Part shown: positions 1 to 8,409 of the stretch, one piece after another
How the letters are laid out: each line of letters begins with the position of its first letter
How positions within the stretch are numbered: the stretch's first letter is position 1
Assembly (NCBI GenBank): GCA_031082145.1
Contig: JAVHLP010000003.1
Span: 123,559 to 187,558 of the forward strand
Length of the DNA stretch: 64,000 bases
Source of the DNA: a bacterium
Lineage (GTDB): Bacteria > Bacillota > Sulfobacillia > UBA995
Direction of reading: 5' to 3'
Notes under the pieces: generated by a model
The model's database searches: none
What the model saw: the letters and a program-made list of their open reading frames with translations, nothing else
Told to the model about the DNA's origin: nothing
Position numbers and translations under genes: made by a program

Positions 1-660
1 GTCGTGGATGCCATGACCGGGCAGGACGCGGTCAACGTGGCCCGGGCTTTCCAGGAACGGGTGGGGCTGGACGGGTTCGTGCTTACCAAGCTGGACGGCG
101 ATGCCCGGGGCGGGGCCGCGTTGTCGCTCCGGTCGGTTACCGGCCGGCCGATCAAGTTTGCCGGGGTGGGGGAGGGACTGGGGGCCCTGGAGGCTTTCCA
201 CCCCGAGCGCATGGCCTCCCGCATATTGGGCATGGGCGACGTGCTCACCCTGATTGAGCGGGCCGAGGCGGCGGTGGGTGAGGAAGCGGCCAGGGATTGG
301 GAGCGGAAGATCCGGGAGGATGAGTTATCCCTGGAGGACTTCCGGGCCCAGTTGCGGCAAGTGAAGAAGCTGGGTCCCCTGGAGGACCTGCTGAAGCTGC
401 TGCCGGGAGGCCGCCAGGTCCAGCAGGGGGTGGACCCGAGGGAGCTGGCCAGGGCGGAGGCCATTATCGGGTCGATGACCCGGGAGGAGCGGTTAAACCC
501 GCCGATCATCGACGGGAGCCGCCGGCGGCGCATCGCCCGGGGCAGTGGCACCCGGGTCCAGGATGTGAACCGGCTCTTGAAGCAGTACGAGGAAGCCAGG
601 AAAGTCTTCCGGCAGGTGGCCCGCATGCGGGGTCAGGGTCTCCGGTGGCCCCAACGATAA
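1..660 (+). CDS. ffh: Signal recognition particle protein Ffh (3' part)
   Basis: The reading frame is open from base 1, so the gene enters from the left and only its last 219 codons are present. Ffh is the GTPase of the signal recognition particle that targets nascent membrane proteins to FtsY. Visible are the end of the G domain (TKLDGDARGG, then FAGVGEGLGALEAFHPERMASRILGMGD) and the methionine-rich M domain, which binds 4.5S RNA (SMTREERLNPPIIDGSRRRRIARGSGTRVQDVNRLLKQ region). It sits 19 nt upstream of rpsP, the usual Bacillota order. Confidence 0.97.
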   Translation, partial: VVDAMTGQDAVNVARAFQERVGLDGFVLTKLDGDARGGAALSLRSVTGRPIKFAGVGEGLGALEAFHPERMASRILGMGDVLTLIERAEAAVGEEAARDWERKIREDELSLEDFRAQLRQVKKLGPLEDLLKLLPGGRQVQQGVDPRELARAEAIIGSMTREERLNPPIIDGSRRRRIARGSGTRVQDVNRLLKQYEEARKVFRQVARMRGQGLRWPQR

Positions 661-679
661 GAGTGGAGGTGCTGCCCAG

Positions 680-961
680 GTGACGGTACGGATCAGGCTC
701 AAGCGGATGGGAGCGCGTAAGGACCCGATGTTCCGGCTGGTGGTAGCGGATTCGCGCTTCCCCCGGGACGGACGCTTCATCGAGGAGATCGGATACTACC
801 ATCCCACCGCCAACCCGCCCGTGCTCTCCGTCAAGGAAGAACGGGCCTTGTTGTGGCTGGGCCGGGGGGCTCGCCCCTCGGAGACGGTCAAGATCTTGCT
901 CAGCCGGGTGGGGGTCATGGAAAAACATCGGCAGCACCGTTCCGGAGACGAGGAGCCATGA
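680..961 (+). CDS. rpsP: 30S ribosomal protein S16
   Basis: This 93-residue protein begins at GTG with MTVRIRLKRMGARKDPMF and contains DGRFIEEIGYYHP, the S16 signature. S16 binds 16S rRNA early in 30S assembly. GTG 680 follows an AGGTGC-type ribosome binding site about ten bases upstream. Its stop overlaps the ATG of khpA (ATGA), implying translational coupling in the ffh-rpsP-khpA-rimM-trmD operon. Length is normal for the family. Confidence 0.97.
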   Translation: MTVRIRLKRMGARKDPMFRLVVADSRFPRDGRFIEEIGYYHPTANPPVLSVKEERALLWLGRGARPSETVKILLSRVGVMEKHRQHRSGDEEP

Positions 962-1215
962 GCGAGCCGTCACCCGGTGGTACCCGGGAGCTACTGCTGC
1001 TCCTGGTAACGCGCCTGGTGGACCATCCTGAGCGGGTGAGGGTGGAAGAGGAGGAGCGGCCGGGCCTGTACCTGTTCCGGGTCGTGGTCGACCCGGACGA
1101 CCTGGGCAAGATCATCGGCCGGGGCGGCCGCATGATCCGGGCCATCCGGCAGCTAGTGCGGGCTCAAGCGAGCGTGGAGGGCCGGCGGGCCATGATCGAG
1201 GTGAGCTCCTCCTGA
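958..1215 (+). CDS. khpA: KH-domain RNA-binding protein KhpA (YlqC family)
   Basis: An 85-residue protein with a single KH domain. The GxxG loop is visible in DDLGKIIGRGGRMIRAIRQLVRA. KhpA works with KhpB/Jag as an RNA-binding pair affecting cell envelope and division in Gram-positive bacteria. The ATG at 958 overlaps the rpsP stop and is preceded by GAGGAGCC. The 3' end overlaps rimM. Its place between rpsP and rimM is the standard one; ylqD, present here in Bacillus subtilis, is absent. Confidence 0.93.
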   Translation: MSEPSPGGTRELLLLLVTRLVDHPERVRVEEEERPGLYLFRVVVDPDDLGKIIGRGGRMIRAIRQLVRAQASVEGRRAMIEVSSS

Positions 1216-1727
1216 GTGTTCCCGATCGCCTGATCGTTGGCCAGGTGCTGGGCCCGCAGGGGACCGACGGCAGGGTACGGGTGTACCCCCTGACCGACTT
1301 CCCCGAACGGCTGGAGCGGCTGCGGGAGGTCGTGCTGCGGGGCGAGGGTGGTGACAAGGCCGCCACCATCGAGTGGGCCCGGCCGCATGGACGGCTGTAC
1401 CTTGTCAAGCTGGAAGGCCGGGACTCCGCCGAGGCCGTCGTCGAGCTGAGAGGGGACTATATCACCATCGCTCGGGAAGAGGCGGTGTCGTTGCCGCCGG
1501 GCGAGTACTACCACTACCAGATCGTCGGCTTGCGGGTGGAGGAAGAAGGCGGGAGAGGCCTAGGGACCATCCGAGAGGTGCTGGCGACGGGAGCCAACGA
1601 CGTCTACGTCGTAGAGCGGCGGGGCGAAGGCGACCTCCTGATCCCCGCCATCAAGCTGGTCGTGAGGGACATCGACCTGGAGGCCGGGGTTATGGTGGTG
1701 CGGCCTTTGAAGGAGTGGCTGGAGTGA
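1212..1727 (+). CDS. rimM: Ribosome maturation factor RimM
   Basis: RimM helps mature the 30S head by binding S19. The frame encodes an N-terminal RimM barrel ([23 protein letters not shown]) and a C-terminal PRC-type barrel ([19 protein letters not shown], then [14 protein letters not shown]). No ATG, GTG or TTG lies upstream of the first beta strand. The earliest GTG (1245) would remove part of it. I therefore place the start at CTG 1212, which overlaps the khpA stop as CTGA and has GAGGTGAG 8 nt upstream. The function is certain; the start codon is not. Confidence 0.9.
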   Translation: MSVPDRLIVGQVLGPQGTDGRVRVYPLTDFPERLERLREVVLRGEGGDKAATIEWARPHGRLYLVKLEGRDSAEAVVELRGDYITIAREEAVSLPPGEYYHYQIVGLRVEEEGGRGLGTIREVLATGANDVYVVERRGEGDLLIPAIKLVVRDIDLEAGVMVVRPLKEWLE

Positions 1728-2503
1728 GGGTGGACGTCCTGACCATCTTCCCCGGTATGTTCGGCCCCCTGGACGACTCCATCGTCGGCCGGGCGCGGGC
1801 CGAGGGCATCCTCGACCTGCGGGTGCACGACCTGCGGGAGTTCGCCGAGGACCGTCACCGGCTGACCGACGACTACCCCTTCGGCGGGGGATCGGGCATG
1901 GTCATGAAGCCGGAGCCATTCTACCGGGCCTTCGACGTCCTGGGCGCTGGGTGGAAGGTAAAGCCTCACGTGATACTGCTCAGCCCCCAGGGGTGCCGGT
2001 TGGAGCAGCCAAGAGTGGCCGAACTGGCCCGGCTGCCCCACCTCTGTTTGCTCTGCGGCCGGTACGAGGGAGTCGACGAGCGAGTCGGAGAGGGACTGGT
2101 AGACGAGGAACTGTCGGTCGGGGACTACGTGTTGACCGGGGGTGAGCTGCCGGCCATGGTCCTGGTGGACGCCGTGACCCGGCTCTTGCCCGGCGCGCTG
2201 GGCGGCCCTGGCTCGGCCGGCGAGGAATCCTTCGCCGGCGGTCTACTGGAGTACCCGCAGTACACTCGACCCAGGGAGTTCAGGGGGCGGCAGGTGCCGG
2301 AGATCCTCCTGTCGGGGGATCACGCCGCCATCCGCCGCTGGCGGCGCAAGCAGTCGTTGCTCCGTACCGCCGTGCGGCGGCCCGATCTGCTCTCCCGGGC
2401 GGAACTGGGTGAGGAAGACCGGCGGCTTCTGGGTGAGCTGAAGCGAGAAGCGGTACTGGGTGGGGCCTCGGAGGAGGTAGAAAGGCTGCTGGACCGGGAC
2501 TAG
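1724..2503 (+). CDS. trmD: tRNA (guanine-N1)-methyltransferase TrmD
   Basis: A 259-residue SPOUT methyltransferase that makes m1G37 in tRNAs. It begins [13 protein letters not shown] at GTG 1724, overlapping the rimM stop by 4 nt. Family signatures are [25 protein letters not shown] and the trefoil-knot SAM loop [20 protein letters not shown]. The C-terminal helical domain ends at [17 protein letters not shown]. Length and order (rimM-trmD-rplS) are canonical. Confidence 0.97.
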   Translation: MRVDVLTIFPGMFGPLDDSIVGRARAEGILDLRVHDLREFAEDRHRLTDDYPFGGGSGMVMKPEPFYRAFDVLGAGWKVKPHVILLSPQGCRLEQPRVAELARLPHLCLLCGRYEGVDERVGEGLVDEELSVGDYVLTGGELPAMVLVDAVTRLLPGALGGPGSAGEESFAGGLLEYPQYTRPREFRGRQVPEILLSGDHAAIRRWRRKQSLLRTAVRRPDLLSRAELGEEDRRLLGELKREAVLGGASEEVERLLDRD

Positions 2504-2505
2504 CG

Positions 2506-2534
2506 TTGTGGCCCCCGCCGGGCCATGCTATAAT
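2506..2534 (+). promoter_or_regulatory. Promoter upstream of rplS
   Basis: TTGTGG at 2506-2511 and a perfect TATAAT at 2529-2534 are separated by 17 bp, a strong sigma-A-type match. It lies just after trmD and 33 bp before the rplS start, so rplS-lepB can be transcribed independently of the upstream operon. Confidence 0.75.
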
Positions 2535-2566
2535 GATCCAGTGTGCCAGGGGAAGGGTGAACGGCA

Positions 2567-2908
2567 GTGGACCTGATCGGTATCCTTGAAGAAGAGCAGA
2601 AGCGGAAGGATATTCCCGAGTTCGGCCCCGGCGACTCCGTCCGGGTCCTGGTGAAGGTGGTCGAAGGCGGCAGGGAGAGGACCCAGGCCTTCGAGGGTGT
2701 CGTCATCGCCCGCCGGGGAGGCGGCTCGCGGGAGACGTTCACCGTCCGCAGGGTGTCCTACGGGGTTGGGGTCGAGCGGGTATTCCCTCTCCACTCGCCC
2801 CGGGTTGAGCGGGTCGAGGTCGTCCGCCGGGGGCTCGTCCGGCGGGCCAAGCTGCACTATCTCCGGACCCTCAAGGGCAGGAAGACTCGCATCCGGGAGC
2901 GGAAATAG
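2567..2908 (+). CDS. rplS: 50S ribosomal protein L19
   Basis: A 113-residue protein starting at GTG with [23 protein letters not shown]. It shows the L19 hallmarks of an SH3-like core ([16 protein letters not shown]) and the basic tail ([19 protein letters not shown]). L19 lies at the 30S-50S interface and contributes to an intersubunit bridge. It has its own promoter immediately upstream. Confidence 0.97.
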   Translation: MDLIGILEEEQKRKDIPEFGPGDSVRVLVKVVEGGRERTQAFEGVVIARRGGGSRETFTVRRVSYGVGVERVFPLHSPRVERVEVVRRGLVRRAKLHYLRTLKGRKTRIRERK

Positions 2909-2930
2909 GGGTCCGCGGCAGGCCCCAACG

Positions 2931-3464
2931 GTGGTGTCGTCCTTGGAACCGGTCAGGAAGAAGCAGTACTGGCGGGAACTCCTGGAAACCGTCCTCATCG
3001 CGCTGGTCCTGGCCCTGCTGGCAAGGCACTTTGTGGTGGAGTCCTTCTTCGTGTTCGGGAGTTCCATGGAGCCCACCCTATCCGACGCCGAGCGCCTGTT
3101 CGTGAACAAGATGGTCTACCGGGTCCGGGCCCCGGCCCGGGGGGACATCATCGTCTTCCGATACCCCCGCAATCCCGACCGCGACTTCATCAAGCGGGTG
3201 GTCGCCGTCGGGGGTGAGACGCTGGAGATAGTGGACGGACGGGTGCTGGTGAACGACCGCTACCTGGAGGAGACCCACGCCATTATCTCCGACCACGCCC
3301 ACTACCCTCGCACCGAGATCCCGTCCGGCCAGTTCTTCGTACTGGGTGACAACCGGAGGAACAGCGAGGACAGCCGCTACTTTGGCTTTGTCCCCCTGGA
3401 GAACGTGAAGGGGCGGGCTTTCCTGCGTTACTGGCCGCTGGAGCGGCTATCCCTCATAGAATGA
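2931..3464 (+). CDS. lepB: Signal peptidase I
   Basis: This type I signal peptidase is anchored by one N-terminal membrane helix (LLETVLIALVLALLARHFVV). The catalytic serine is in FGSSMEPTL and the general-base lysine in DFIKRVVAVGGET. The conserved GDNRRNSEDSRYFGFVP box is also present. It removes signal peptides from secreted proteins. Starts at GTG 2931 or GTG 2934 are both possible; no clear Shine-Dalgarno sequence decides. About 177 residues, the short Gram-positive SipS size. lepB next to rplS is common in Clostridia. Confidence 0.95.
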   Translation: MVSSLEPVRKKQYWRELLETVLIALVLALLARHFVVESFFVFGSSMEPTLSDAERLFVNKMVYRVRAPARGDIIVFRYPRNPDRDFIKRVVAVGGETLEIVDGRVLVNDRYLEETHAIISDHAHYPRTEIPSGQFFVLGDNRRNSEDSRYFGFVPLENVKGRAFLRYWPLERLSLIE

Positions 3465-3485
3465 CGTTAGCGGGAGGTCCTGCCG

Positions 3486-3908
3486 ATGGCGAGGTATCTC
3501 ATCTACGCCGCCCTCGCCATGCTGTTCTGGGGCACGGCGCCTATTCTCGGCAAGCTAGGCCTGGTTCAGGTCTCTCCCTACGTAGGTCTGGTGATCCGTA
3601 CCGCGGTGGTCATGGTGACCTTGGTGGTGTATGGTATCGCCAGCGGGCAGTTGGCCGGCGTAACCCGGGTGGACCCGGCCAGCCTGCGCTACCTGGCCGG
3701 TGAGGGCCTGCTGGCTTCGCTGTTGGGCCACCTCGCCTACTTCTACGCCCTCAAGCATGGCCCGGCCTCCCGGGTAGTGCCGTTCATCGCCGCCTATCCG
3801 CTGGTAACCTTCTCCCTGGCCCTCGCCTTGCTGGCCGAGCGCGTCACGGCGGGGAAGGCCTTGGGGGCGGTACTCGTCGCCGCCGGATTGCTGCTTCTGT
3901 CGCGCTAG
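3486..3908 (+). CDS. Half-size EamA/DMT-family transporter
   Basis: A 140-residue membrane protein (MARYLIYAALAMLFWGTAPILGKLGL) with about five hydrophobic helices. It corresponds to one EamA unit of the drug/metabolite transporter superfamily, whose usual members carry two units in about 300 residues. Single-unit members are thought to act as dimers. Substrate cannot be predicted. A GGGAGG ribosome binding site lies 8-9 nt before ATG 3486. It is inserted between lepB and rbgA, which are normally adjacent. Confidence 0.85.
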   Translation: MARYLIYAALAMLFWGTAPILGKLGLVQVSPYVGLVIRTAVVMVTLVVYGIASGQLAGVTRVDPASLRYLAGEGLLASLLGHLAYFYALKHGPASRVVPFIAAYPLVTFSLALALLAERVTAGKALGAVLVAAGLLLLSR

Positions 3909-3958
3909 CCAGGACCCGGGGGCGGTCCCCGGGGAACCTATCGCTGGAGGTGTACCCC

Positions 3959-4798
3959 GTGTCCACCTGGTACCCCGGCAGCATGGCCCGGGCCCGGCGC
4001 CTCGTTCGTGAGAACCTGGCCCTGGTGGACGCGGTGGTGGAAGTGCTGGACGCCCGCATCCCCTGGTCCAGCCGGGATCCCGGTCTCGACCGCATCCTGC
4101 GGGGCAAGGCCAGGCTGGTCGTGCTCAACAAGGCGGACCTGGCCGATCCCCGGCGGACCCGGGAGTGGCTGGCCTGGCTGGAGGGGCGGGGCGAGCGAGG
4201 CCTGGCTTTCAACGCCGTTCAGGCCGGCGGTACCCGCCGCCTGCTGGAGACCTTGCGCTCCCTGGCCCGGGGCCGGCGGGCTGGCCGTGACCTTCGGCTG
4301 ATGGTGGCCGGCATCCCCAACGTCGGCAAGTCCTCGCTACTCAACCGGCTGGCGGGGCGGGCTCGGACCCCCACCGGCGACCGCCCCGGCATCACCCGCG
4401 GCAAGCAATGGCTCACCCTCGCTTCCGGGCTCGAGCTGCTGGATCTGCCGGGCGTGCTCGCCCCCCGGCCCCCCCGGGGCCAGGCCCACTACCGGCTGGC
4501 CGTGGCCGGCGTCCTACCCGAGGGTTCTTTCGACCCCGAGGAGGTTGCCCGATGGCTGCTGGGCTGGCTGGATGCCCGGCCGGCCGGGCGTCGCGGCCTG
4601 GCCGCCGGTTACGGGACTCCGGCTGAGGGGGCCGACGCCCTGGAAGCGATTGGCCGGGGGCGGGGTTGTATCGGCCCGGGAGGGCGCGTGGACCGGGCCC
4701 GGGCGGGGGTCCTGATCCTCAAGGATTTCCGGGAGGGCCGGCTAGGCCGCCACACGTTGGAGAGGCCGGGAGGTGATCATGTCGCGGCCGGTGGCTGA
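3959..4798 (+). CDS. rbgA: Ribosome biogenesis GTPase RbgA (YlqF)
   Basis: A circularly permuted GTPase needed for late 50S assembly. G4 (LVVLNKADLAD, near residue 60) precedes G1 (GIPNVGKSS) and G3 (DLPGVL). The N-terminus TWYPGSMARARRLVRENL matches the family WFPGHMAKA motif. I chose GTG 3959 because GGAGG at 3946-3950 is 8 nt upstream, whereas GTG 3950 overlaps that site. 279 residues. The 3' end overlaps rnhB by 20 nt. Confidence 0.95.
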   Translation: MSTWYPGSMARARRLVRENLALVDAVVEVLDARIPWSSRDPGLDRILRGKARLVVLNKADLADPRRTREWLAWLEGRGERGLAFNAVQAGGTRRLLETLRSLARGRRAGRDLRLMVAGIPNVGKSSLLNRLAGRARTPTGDRPGITRGKQWLTLASGLELLDLPGVLAPRPPRGQAHYRLAVAGVLPEGSFDPEEVARWLLGWLDARPAGRRGLAAGYGTPAEGADALEAIGRGRGCIGPGGRVDRARAGVLILKDFREGRLGRHTLERPGGDHVAAGG

Positions 4799-5558
4799 GT
4801 TGACCCTGGCCGAGCTAAGGCTCTGGCTGGATTGCCTTCCTCCGCGCGGCCGGGCCCGGGCCTTCGCCCGCCTGGAGGCTGACGGCCGGCAGGGGGCCCG
4901 GGAACTGGTGTGCCGCCACCGCCAGGCCCGGCGGGCGGTGGCCGGCGAGCTTCTCCGCCTGCGGCGGATGACCGGCCACGAGATTGCCGCCAGGCGGCAG
5001 GGGGCTGTGCTGGTAGCCGGCGTCGACGAGGCCGGCCGGGGTCCTCTGGCCGGTCCGGTGGTGGCCGCCGCGGTGCTCCTGCCCCCTCGGTACCGCCTCT
5101 TGGGCCTGGACGACTCCAAGCGGCTGACCCCCCAGGCCCGCGAGAGCCTCTTCTCAGCCCTGATCCGGGACTGCCTTGCTCACGGCGTGGGCGTGGCCGG
5201 CGTGGAGGAGATCGATCGTGTGAACATCGCCCAGGCCGCCTGGGCGGCCATGCGGCGGGCAGTCGCCGGGCTCATCCCCCGGCCCGACCTATTGCTGGTC
5301 GATGGTTATCCGATCCCCGGCTTGAGCCTGGCGCAACAGGCCATTGTCGGGGGTGATCGGTTGTCGCTGGCCATCGCCGCCGCGTCGGTGGTGGCCAAGG
5401 TCACCCGGGATCGCCTGATGGTGGAACTCGACGCGGCCCACCCGGGCTACGGCTTCGCCCGGCACAAGGGATATGCCACGGCGGAGCACCTGCGAGCCAT
5501 CGCCGAGCGGGGACCTTGCCCGTCCCACCGGAGGTCCTTCCTGGGACGGTTCAGGTAG
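4779..5558 (+). CDS. rnhB: Ribonuclease HII
   Basis: RNase HII cleaves RNA in RNA-DNA hybrids and excises misincorporated ribonucleotides. The N-terminal catalytic motif AGVDEAGRGPLAGPVVAAAV and DDSKRLTP are present. LLLVDGYPIPG and AAASVVAKVTRDRLM supply the remaining acidic/catalytic residues. It ends with the usual HRRSFLGRF. About 70 extra residues precede the core, as in long Bacillus forms. ATG 4779 is preferred because GGAGGTGA ends 2 nt before it. Confidence 0.96.
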   Translation: MSRPVAELTLAELRLWLDCLPPRGRARAFARLEADGRQGARELVCRHRQARRAVAGELLRLRRMTGHEIAARRQGAVLVAGVDEAGRGPLAGPVVAAAVLLPPRYRLLGLDDSKRLTPQARESLFSALIRDCLAHGVGVAGVEEIDRVNIAQAAWAAMRRAVAGLIPRPDLLLVDGYPIPGLSLAQQAIVGGDRLSLAIAAASVVAKVTRDRLMVELDAAHPGYGFARHKGYATAEHLRAIAERGPCPSHRRSFLGRFR

Positions 5559-5559
5559 C

Positions 5560-5916
5560 ATGGCCGATCGACGGGCACTCGGCGCCCGGGGCGAGGAGGC
5601 GGCCCGGCGGCACCTCGAGTCGATCGGCTGGCGGGTACTCCACTGCAACTTCCGCACCCCGCGGGGGGAGATCGACCTGGTGGCCCTGGACGGCGGCCAG
5701 GTTGTTTTCGTGGAAGTCCGCACCTGGCTAAGCGATGTTTTCGGCTCCCCGGCGGAATCGATCACGGTGGCCAAGCAGCGGCGCATGCGGGCGGTGGCCG
5801 AGGAGTTCCTGGCGCGCCATTGCGAGCAGGCGGACGTCCGCTTTGACGTCATCCTGGTGGCCGCCGGGGCAGGCGGCCGCCTGGAGATCGCCGAACACCT
5901 TCGAGGCGCGTTCTAG
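5560..5916 (+). CDS. yraN: UPF0102 (YraN) predicted nuclease
   Basis: A 118-residue UPF0102 protein. The PD-(D/E)XK-type core is readable as RTPRGEIDLVALDGGQVVFVEVR, with aspartate, glutamate and the VEVR strand. The N-terminal GARGEEAARRHLESIGWRVL is typical. Function is uncertain, but family members are nuclease-like and sit beside rnhB and comM/dprA, as in this backbone. ATG 5560 lies 2 nt after the rnhB stop. Confidence 0.9.
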   Translation: MADRRALGARGEEAARRHLESIGWRVLHCNFRTPRGEIDLVALDGGQVVFVEVRTWLSDVFGSPAESITVAKQRRMRAVAEEFLARHCEQADVRFDVILVAAGAGGRLEIAEHLRGAF

Positions 5917-6143
5917 CTACGGGCTTCTGGTCGCACTCTGGTTGCGATCTCGGCCAGGAACCGGCGCAACTCCCCTGGTGGCAGCTCGCCTTCAATCCTC
6001 GCCAGTGCCCCGGCGCTGTCGGCGGCGCCTGCCCGGAGCCATGCCGTGTCGTCGCCCGCCGCCCCGGGGGCATACGGCAGCAGGGCTTCGGCGATCCGCT
6101 GGGCGGCCCGCCCGCCATCGATCTCCCGGTGCTTCACCGACAC
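5913..6143 (-). CDS. Hypothetical protein, 76 aa
   Basis: I do not recognise this protein. It reads convergently into yraN, overlapping its stop by 4 nt. Codon third positions are very rich in G and C like the neighbouring genes, which favours real coding. The protein is acidic-to-neutral and helical-looking (LPPGELRRFLAEIATRVRPEARS), without membrane segments. The start is GTG 6143 or GTG 6137, with no clear Shine-Dalgarno sequence. It could be a remnant. Confidence 0.45.
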   Translation of the reverse strand: MSVKHREIDGGRAAQRIAEALLPYAPGAAGDDTAWLRAGAADSAGALARIEGELPPGELRRFLAEIATRVRPEARS

Positions 6144-6344
6144 TGAAAGGCAACGACGATCAAGTATGGATGCTAGTGGTTACCCCCGCTCCTGCGCACA
6201 GCCTTGGTCCTGGGTGCCGAGGGCTCGTCTCAGGAGAGCCGCCGCTGCCCTTCTACACGACGCCGCAGTTCGTTCCGGGCCGGTCCCGGCCGGTTGGACT
6301 CGGCCCGGCAGGAAAGCGGCCGTGAGATCAGAATATGAACAGAG

Positions 6345-6845
6345 ATGCCGCTGCGTCGATTGCTCCGAGTGGTCGGACCCGCCCTGGCGCTGCTGGCTTT
6401 CTGGCTGGCGGTCACAGGCAGTCTGGACCGGCAGCACCTGGTGTTCGGCGGCCTGGTGGTGGCGGTGGTGCTCCTGGTCAACCGCGACCTGGCTTTCGAG
6501 GTCGGCGAGGCTGGAGCTTTTCGCATCGCCAACCTTCCCCGCCTCATCGTGTACACGGCGGTGCTGCTGGCAGAGGTGGTCAAGGCCAATGTGCAGGTGG
6601 CGTATATCGTCCTGCACCCCCGCCTGCCGGTTGACCCTTGCCTGGTGATCTACCACGTCGGTCTCGAACAGGAAGCGACGCGGACCCTGCTGGCCAACTC
6701 GATCACCTTGACCCCGGGGACCCTGACAGTCGATCTTCACGGCGCTGATTTCGTCGTCCACGCGCTCACCGGCGAGGCTGCGGGCGGCCTGCCGCAGGGC
6801 CCCATGGAGAGGCGGCTGGTGGCCATGGAGAGGGCGATCCCATGA
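6345..6845 (+). CDS. mnhE: Mrp-type antiporter subunit E
   Basis: This 166-residue membrane protein opens the antiporter cluster. It has MnhE/MrpE features: two to three N-terminal hydrophobic helices (RVVGPALALLAFWLAVTGSL, HLVFGGLVVAVVLLV), the box VVKANVQVAYIVLHPRLPVDP, and TLLANSITLTPGTLTVDL. MrpE supports assembly and activity of the multi-subunit Na+(K+)/H+ antiporter. Its stop overlaps the ATG of mnhF (ATGA). About 200 bp of non-coding DNA lies upstream, with no convincing promoter that I could define. Confidence 0.92.
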   Translation: MPLRRLLRVVGPALALLAFWLAVTGSLDRQHLVFGGLVVAVVLLVNRDLAFEVGEAGAFRIANLPRLIVYTAVLLAEVVKANVQVAYIVLHPRLPVDPCLVIYHVGLEQEATRTLLANSITLTPGTLTVDLHGADFVVHALTGEAAGGLPQGPMERRLVAMERAIP

Positions 6846-7099
6846 CCTCCTATGTGGCCGCGGTGAGCCTGGTCCTTCTGGTCCTGGTCTTTCTGTGCCT
6901 GTGGCGGGCGGCCCGGGGGCCCACGGTCGCCGACCGGGTGGTCGCCATCAACGTGATCGCCACCAAGACCATGGTGCTGATCGCCCTCATTTCATCGTTT
7001 TTCGGGGAGGGCTTCTTCCTCGACGTGGCCCTGGTGTACGCCCTGATCGGTTTCCTGGCCACCGTCGGGGTAGCGAAGTACCTGGAAGGGAGCGCTTGA
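6842..7099 (+). CDS. mnhF: Mrp-type antiporter subunit F
   Basis: An 85-residue protein with three predicted helices. It carries the MnhF/MrpF motif RAARGPTVADRVVAINVIATKTMVLIAL followed by FFLDVALVYALIGFLATVGVAKYLE. It is a small membrane subunit of the Mrp antiporter. It overlaps mnhE by 4 nt and is followed by mnhG with a 1-nt gap. Confidence 0.93.
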   Translation: MTSYVAAVSLVLLVLVFLCLWRAARGPTVADRVVAINVIATKTMVLIALISSFFGEGFFLDVALVYALIGFLATVGVAKYLEGSA

Positions 7100-7100
7100 G

Positions 7101-7442
7101 CTGAGGGAAGTCCTGGCAGGCCTCTTGATGGCCGGCGGCGTGTTCTTCCTGGGAGTCGGCACCGTGGGGCTCCTACGGATGCCCGACGCCTACACCCGCC
7201 TGCACACCGCGACCAAGTGCGACACCTTGGGCGCGGGGCTGGTCTTGCTGGGGCTCGCCGTCTTTCACGGCTGGTCCCTGTTCAGCCTGAAGCTGTTCAT
7301 CCTGACCGTCTTTCTCTGGATCTCCGCACCCACTGCCGCTCACGTCATGGCTCGGGCGGCCCTGCGGGCGGGAGTGGCCCCGGCCGCCGGGACCCGGGTG
7401 CTCGACCTCAGGGACGGGCGGGATGGGGGCGAAACGCTGTGA
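7101..7442 (+). CDS. mnhG: Mrp-type antiporter subunit G
   Basis: The MnhG/MrpG signature FFLGVGTVGLLRMPDAYTRLHTATKCDTLGAGLVLLGL is present, with three hydrophobic segments in about 113 residues. The first TTG/ATG codons (7125/7128) would cut the first membrane helix. In-frame CTG 7101 gives the usual length and has GGAAGGGAG 8-9 nt upstream, so I infer a CTG start. The 3' end overlaps the next gene by 4 nt. Confidence 0.88.
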   Translation: MREVLAGLLMAGGVFFLGVGTVGLLRMPDAYTRLHTATKCDTLGAGLVLLGLAVFHGWSLFSLKLFILTVFLWISAPTAAHVMARAALRAGVAPAAGTRVLDLRDGRDGGETL

Positions 7443-7690
7443 TCACCCTCTTTGGGGTTGGCTGCCTTGTCTTCCTGGTGGTATGCGCGCTGGTGGTTGC
7501 CCGCACCCGGGACCTACTGGCGGCCACGGTCGTGTTCGCCGCCTACAGCCTGGTCATGGCCCTGGTATGGCAGCAACTGCAGTCTCCCGACGTCGCCATA
7601 ACCGAGGCGGCGCTGGGGGCCGGCATCACCAGCCTGCTGTTCCTGCTGGCCATTGGGCGCACCCGGCGGACGGAGGATGAGGAAGGATGA
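7439..7690 (+). CDS. DUF4040 / MbhD-like antiporter subunit
   Basis: An 83-residue protein with three hydrophobic helices (ITLFGVGCLVFLVVCALVVA; LLAATVVFAAYSLVMALVW; VAITEAALGAGITSLLFLLAIG). The motif SPDVAITEAALGAGI is diagnostic of the MbhD/DUF4040 segment, which in classical MrpA is fused to the C-terminus of the large subunit. Here it is a separate gene, as in archaeal Mbh/Mrp modules. GTG 7439 overlaps the mnhG stop, and its own stop overlaps the next ATG. Confidence 0.9.
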   Translation: MITLFGVGCLVFLVVCALVVARTRDLLAATVVFAAYSLVMALVWQQLQSPDVAITEAALGAGITSLLFLLAIGRTRRTEDEEG

Positions 7691-8409
7691 GGCACGTACC
7701 GGCCCTGCTGTTGCTGCTCATGGTGGCCTACGTCCTCTTCCTGACCATGGCCGAGGCGCCGGCCTTCGGAGTCGTCGACGTGCCGTCGCGCAACTTGGTG
7801 GTCGACCGCTACCTGGACCCGGACCCGGAAGAGACGGGCGTCCCCAACGCCGTGGCGCGGATCATCTTTGACTACCGGGCGCACGACACCCTGGGGGAGG
7901 CTACGGTTCTTTTCGTGGCCGTCGGGGCGGCCGCCGCCGTCCTGGTGGGACGCCCGGGACCTTTCGCAACCAGGCCGGTGACCGGCACCGACGACCCCAT
8001 CCTGCGCACCGTGGCCCGGCTGGTGATCCCCTTCGTTCAGGTATACGCGGTCTATGTCATCACCCACGGGCACGTCTCGCCCGGTGGCGGCTTTGCCGGG
8101 GGTACGATCCTTGGCGGTAGCTTTGTGCTCTACCTGTTCGTGTTCGGGCCGGGGCGGGCGGCCCGGAAACTCTCGCCGGCCCGGGGCGAGATGGTGGAAG
8201 GATTGACCGCTCTCTGGTACATCCTGGTAGGGCTGGGCGGCCTCTTGCTGGGGGCCAGCTTCCTCGCCAATGCCGCCGCCGGCTTCCCCCTGGGTGTGCC
8301 AGGGAAGCTCCTTTCGGGGGGAGCCATCTGGCTGATCGGCCTCGGCATTGGGTTGAAGGTGGCCGCCACGGTGGCCAACCTGTTCCTGCACCTGGCGGGG
8401 GAGAGTTGA
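7687..8409 (+). CDS. mnhB: MbhE-MnhB fusion antiporter subunit
   Basis: A 240-residue membrane protein. The first about 90 residues resemble MbhE: one or two helices, then NAVARIIFDYRAHDTLGEATVLFVAVGAAAAVLV. The rest is MnhB/MrpB: VARLVIPFVQVYAVYVITHGHVSPGGGFAGGTILGGSF, the family's HGHxSPGGGFxGG motif. In MrpA-type systems the MbhE part lies at the end of the A subunit, so this arrangement is typical of split systems. It overlaps both neighbours by 4 nt. Confidence 0.9.
   Translation: MRHVPALLLLLMVAYVLFLTMAEAPAFGVVDVPSRNLVVDRYLDPDPEETGVPNAVARIIFDYRAHDTLGEATVLFVAVGAAAAVLVGRPGPFATRPVTGTDDPILRTVARLVIPFVQVYAVYVITHGHVSPGGGFAGGTILGGSFVLYLFVFGPGRAARKLSPARGEMVEGLTALWYILVGLGGLLLGASFLANAAAGFPLGVPGKLLSGGAIWLIGLGIGLKVAATVANLFLHLAGES

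Noticed and set aside
6046..6648. 200-codon plus-strand frame crossing the mnhE start
   Set aside because: mnhE in another frame has clear family motifs; this one is arginine- and tryptophan-rich noise.
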